A stretch of 60,000 nucleotides of DNA, from positions 7,261,001-7,321,000 of the forward strand of contig NC_092674.1 of NCBI RefSeq assembly GCF_964355755.1, written 5' to 3'. A program made the position numbers and the translations under genes. The notes beneath the pieces were generated by a model. The model saw nothing but the letters and a program-made list of their open reading frames with translations, was not told the DNA's origin and made no database searches. The DNA comes from Antedon mediterranea. Its lineage: Eukaryota > Echinodermata > Crinoidea > Comatulida > Antedonidae. Below are positions 55,534 to 60,000 of the stretch, piece by piece; the first letter of the stretch is position 1, and every line of letters begins with the position of its first letter.

Positions 55534-56956
55534 TATGTTATTACTGTACAGTAATATGTATTATGCAATTAGGGATGTTGGCAGTGAAGGGACTGGTAAT
55601 GCAACAATAATTGTAAAAGAGTAATTCAAAAGAGTAATTCTAAAGAGCTTCTTTTGGTATGAATGATTAAATTAAATATGAACTAGATGTTACCCATACA
55701 ATGGACGGGCCTCATCTAACAATTGCCAATGTCTGTAACCTGATTGTTAGTTACGGAAAATGGAAGAGAATTTGAGGCATTCGGCTGCTGAAAAGATGTT
55801 GGCTAAAAAAAGCTCAAACATATTTGCTGAATTCTAACATATTTGAACATTGGCTGAAGGGGAGATTAAAACATACCGCAGTTTGAATGGCGTGAATATT
55901 GGTATTTTGGAGATACAGTAGAGTACCAAAAAAAAAAAACGACTGTAGTCTTAATAAGAAAGACTTACACTATTCTTTACAACTACAGTAAACAACTTAA
56001 AAAAAAAAATCTCAATAACAAAAAAAATTGCATTAAAAACCACAAACAAGCTGAATTACTTAATTTTGTTTTTCCATGAAGAGATGTATCAAAGTTCATC
56101 GACCAGTTTGATAATTAAATTTCATTCGTACTTATAATTTTATTGGTGTGCAAGTCACGAATGCGTGTTATTAAATCTACACTACGTATGCTTAGGATCT
56201 ACATTATAATTATTGCCGAGATATTTCATACTTAATCAATAACGTACCTATATTATTTTCATATAGAAAGAGATTAATTATTATATATCTTTGTTCATAT
56301 AAAAACATACATTGCAGCATGAAACACTGAATTGTAGTATTATGATTATTATTTTTAATTCTTACATACTGTACCATCATTGAATAATGTCTAAATCAAC
56401 CATTATAATTAATATTAAATTTTTTTTAAACTTAATAATTATTTATAATTATAATGTATAGCCAAATTCATTATTGTTTTAACTACAGTACATCGTCTTT
56501 TACGATTACTAAATACTATTTTTAATTTTGCCATGCCATCACCATTGAGTAATATCTAAAACAATCCATTTATTATGATTAATTTATAACTTTTTAACTT
56601 AATAATTAATTTTTTCAACATTGTAAAGACTTTCACTAGTTAGTTTTACATGGTGGATCTCACCACTTAATAATAACTAAATCTCCGAGTTTGGTATGAT
56701 CGGGAGTGGCTACCTACCATTATTTCTAAGAAATCTATTAAACGGAAATCTATTTTAAGAAACATATTTTGAAAATTATTATTTAAAGGGATGAAAATTA
56801 AATTAGCAAGAAATATTAAGCATTTCCTTTAATTGTATAGTCAGTAAACATTTAGCATAATATATAACCTTGGTTGTAAAAATCGTAAAATTTTTATTTT
56901 TAGCTGTGGCGACATCTCTGTTGACAGCGTGTGCGCCATTCACTTTGCTCTTTAAT

Positions 56957-56969
56957 GTTCCCTGGCAAC
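56957..56969. promoter_or_regulatory. RFX X-box-like palindrome
   Basis: GTTCCCTGGCAAC (minus strand GTTGCCAGGGAAC) fits the RFX X-box pattern. It lies in a slightly CpG-richer patch (56900-56985) about 6.8 kb upstream of the MTUS-like ATG. A single motif match; chance occurrence is possible. Confidence 0.3.
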
Positions 56970-56999
56970 TACCAGCCAATTTTAATATTGACATAATTC

Positions 57000-59890
57000 A
57001 TGCAAGGTTATTTAAGGCCTATTTATCATGGTAATTATTTGATGACAGGCAGGTAGATAAATATTATTTCATCTATATCATTTAATTACATCTAGTTAGG
57101 AAAACGTGATTGTGAAAAACTTATGTAGAGTATTCAGAGAGCATGCAATAGTGCATGCAATTATACTATGCCTATTCTATCTTCCCCCACTTCCTAACTA
57201 GAGTTACAGAAAAAATGGCAAAATCAACACTGTGGTCATGTTACAAGAGTTGTCAAAGCAATATAGATTATCTGATAAAACTCCTAGAAAGTAGGAAACC
57301 TTTTGCCATTTTCCCTCCGACTGAATTTATTTCTTTTGTTACAATTTAACTATTCTCACATTATACGATCAGTTTGGGAAGTGGGTTTATAAATACATCA
57401 TGGTACCAAAAAGTAAATTGGTTCTGTATAATTTTTAATGGAAATTTTAAGTATAAAGAATAATCCTACATATATCAACACATGGTCCGATATACATAGT
57501 ACACACAGCTATTTCCATTATTACACAAAAACCTAACTTGCCATATAAAACCACACCATAAACATCACCAATGATTCAATATATAATTAATGTCATACTG
57601 CATAATTAAAAACCGTTAATAAATTACTACTCACCGAGAAGTTATTGCCTAGAAGTAACATATCGTAATTTAACAGATTGACAAAATAAAACTAAAACAC
57701 AACTATACAGAGTTTCACAGAATAATACTATCGTGTTTATCTCTACAATCTTCTTCCTCTATAATTCCCATTGGTTTAAAAAATCAACCGGAAAATCATG
57801 TTGTTAACACCGGAGCAACAATTGGACGATGAATGTGATTGAGTGAGTAAATTAAACACCTAACGTTATGCTTAAGAACACACGCAATATATGTAATGTA
57901 CGTATTTAAGCAGCTGGTATACTATCACTAATGGTTCATAAAATATTACCTTCATAATGACATAAAATTCACACGACGACGTCACATGGATGACATCATT
58001 TAACAATCAGGAAAAAAAAATATAATAGTAAATCCATAGGGTGTTAATTATCTTCTCGATATGTTACACTTGATACACAGCAAAAAGATACCAGTTCCGC
58101 TGGTATTAGGATGTGGTATTCAATAATCACTTCCTGTATGAATAATGGTAGAGTCCAACTTGGAGAATCCATATATTTTAATTTAAGTAGTTTGTTCAAA
58201 TCTCAAGAAATAAAACCCATAGGAATTCATTATTTGATGATGGCAATGGCATGGAATTCTACCAAACAGATATCGGCTGTTGGAGTCGTGGCTCACAGAC
58301 ACGGTTATAAAGGCAAAAAACAGATACAATATAGGCTAATTATATGTTCACTCAAGCGTAGCAATAGAAACTTATTTTTGTCCACATGAATAGACTGAGT
58401 GAGTGTAGTCATGCGGAACAGTTTTGAAGAATGCCAAGGAGGCAGTGATCCCAACGATAACAATACGTAAATTTATATTCAATAAATAGTAGAAATATTT
58501 ATATTTCATTTTACAAATAAACAATTAAATTATCATCAATATATTGCCATCACTAAAGAGGATGTTGAGTTAAATGAAGCATACCTCGCTACTAACAGTA
58601 GGAGCCATAATTCATTAAATGTAACTATTTTAAACTATTACTACTATAACGTATCAATTCCAAAAAATTAAAAAAATTAAAGCATTCGGAAAATGAGTGA
58701 AGTACTTGGCAAAACATTGCTACAGAGCACGCATGTTGATATTTAACCCATGTTAAAAGAATACAAATTGCTCTCTTTTTTTTTATTTGTGAGGTTGTTA
58801 TTAATGCTATGAACCGATTTTATTGAATTTTAATAGGCATGAAAATATTCTCCCTATTCAGCTCATAAATATTCATAATTTAATGCAACCTTAAAAAAAA
58901 AACTATTAAATCTATAAAAAATAAATCACTTCATTCATTTATTTGTCCTTTATTTCGTAACTATGGTTTATTTATTTATTTATTTCCTTTATTGCATCAA
59001 GTAAGCAGTGATGAAGTTGACATAAATATAATAGTAAATATGTAAACACATAGTATAACACAGTCCAAACAAGTAACACTAAAATATATCATAGTCCACA
59101 AATCAGTCTTTCAATGGCCATCATAGTACATCCAGTAACACAAACCAATAGAGGTTCACAATTTGCTTATCATAACTCAGCTACTGATCATTCACCAATC
59201 ATAATGGTACTATAAATAAATTTTTTTAAATTTAATTATTTATTCAGGTAAAAAAAAAATTATAAAAAAGCAGACAAAAGTCTGAAAATAATGTATTACA
59301 GAGATTGAAACATTGAAAATGACAGATCAAAATTAGACAAATTCACACAAAAAAATAATTTTGCACTAAAATTGTGTTCCGAAACTACTCGAATATTATT
59401 ATAATAAAAATAATAACATCAGACAAAATAATTTAATATTGCCATGAAGGTCTAGCTTACAAGATTAGAATATTATTTTTAAAAAAACAATGAAAATAAC
59501 TATTAACAAATTATGCAGAATTAATTCAAACCATGAAACGAAGGTGAAACTATCAAAATTAATGAGCCAAAAAACAATTGGTCTATTAAATATAGAAGTT
59601 TGGTGCCAACAAAAATTATGTTGTCTCTAGTAATTGATGTCATTGGTAGTTAATAAAAAGGTTTTGAACAATATGGAGAGAATATTTTCATTCGTTGTGA
59701 TAGTACAGTACTATTGAACTCGGCTTCAACTTATTAATAAATATAAATATTCGAATTAAAAATATTCTCTCCATTTAACTCATGAAAATTCATTATTGGT
59801 ATGTCTATCAAAATAAGTATCAACAAAACTGAATTTTAGTGTAAAAAATGAATGTCATTGTTAGTTAAAATTGATTCAATTTTGATCACT
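57000..59890. other. No gene recognised
   Basis: AT-rich sequence. The longest open frame (58111-58389, 92 codons) has no recognisable domain or splice context. Repeated blocks ATTCTCTCCATTTAACTCAT and ATTCTCCCTATTCAGCTCAT at 59763 and 58849, and an inverse copy at 59672, indicate another repeat family. TTTATT-type simple sequence lies near 58965-58990. Confidence 0.4.
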
Positions 59891-59892
59891 TG

Positions 59893-60000
59893 CCTACTGG
59901 GCTAGTTAGGCATAGATTATACTAGCCTAGTTTCCTACTGGACTAGTTAGGCATAGAGTATACTAGCCCAGTTGCGTACTGGGCTAGTTAGGCCTAGATT
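59893..60000. repeat. About 43-bp tandem repeat running off the window end
   Basis: CTACTGGGCTAGTTAGGCAT..ATACTAGCC units at about 59893, 59936 and 59978. CTGGGCTAG and CTAGCCCAG are inverse of each other within the unit. Confidence 0.88.

Noticed and set aside
56803-56994. 63-codon minus-strand open frame as an upstream exon of the MTUS-like gene
   Set aside because: No homology, and no donor in the phase needed to join the MAGSLNI exon, which already has its own good start codon.
58111-58389. 92-codon open frame MWYSIITSCMNN...
   Set aside because: No recognisable domain, no splice context, and the ATG context and composition do not differ from surrounding non-coding DNA.

Overview
The window is animal nuclear DNA: two intron-rich genes with clean GT-AG splice sites sit in AT-rich sequence crowded with short inverted-repeat (MITE-like) elements, tRNA-derived SINEs and tandem repeats. 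The proteins resemble vertebrate ones and MITEs are dense, which fits an invertebrate deuterostome, perhaps an echinoderm. That assignment is an impression; no sequence here proves it.

Gene 1 (+ strand, about 2072-12384) is PCF11, the RNA polymerase II CTD-binding subunit of pre-mRNA cleavage factor II. Thirteen exons join in one open frame (6183 nt, 2060 residues). They run from the middle of the CID domain through a glutamine-rich helix, RDPRL, RS-like and charged regions, a long DRDGRP octapeptide array, two zinc-knuckle segments and an acidic tail with SUMO-type motifs. The first exon or exons (start codon and first CID helices) are not in the window, so bases 1-2071 are read as intron.

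Bases 12385-21070 lie between the 3' ends of two convergent genes. They hold a foldback MITE in the probable PCF11 3' UTR, a roughly 14-unit array of a 196-bp satellite (13365-15990), at least four more inverted-repeat elements, and an array of about ten 20-bp units carrying AGGTCA-N-TGACC palindromes (20311-20521).

Gene 2 (- strand, 50137 down to 21071) joins 13 coding exons into one exact open frame of 1565 residues. The C-terminal third is clearly homologous to the ATIP coiled-coil region of vertebrate MTUS1/MTUS2, but the N-terminus carries a CAP-Gly domain, and an SxIP motif in basic context lies in between. From the family members I know, vertebrate MTUS proteins lack a CAP-Gly domain, so this is a distinctive microtubule plus-end protein architecture. 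A candidate internal first exon (26060-26210) would give a short ATIP1-like isoform made of the coiled coil only.

The MTUS-like introns contain most of the repeats: a foldback MITE family with a variable number of 21-bp core units, other MITEs, SINE-like elements and many minisatellites, including one that duplicates an authentic 5' splice site. Bases 50138-60000, upstream of gene 2, hold no convincing coding sequence; they contain more MITEs, a 174-bp tandem array, an RFX-like X-box candidate, and a roughly 43-bp tandem repeat that runs off the window end.
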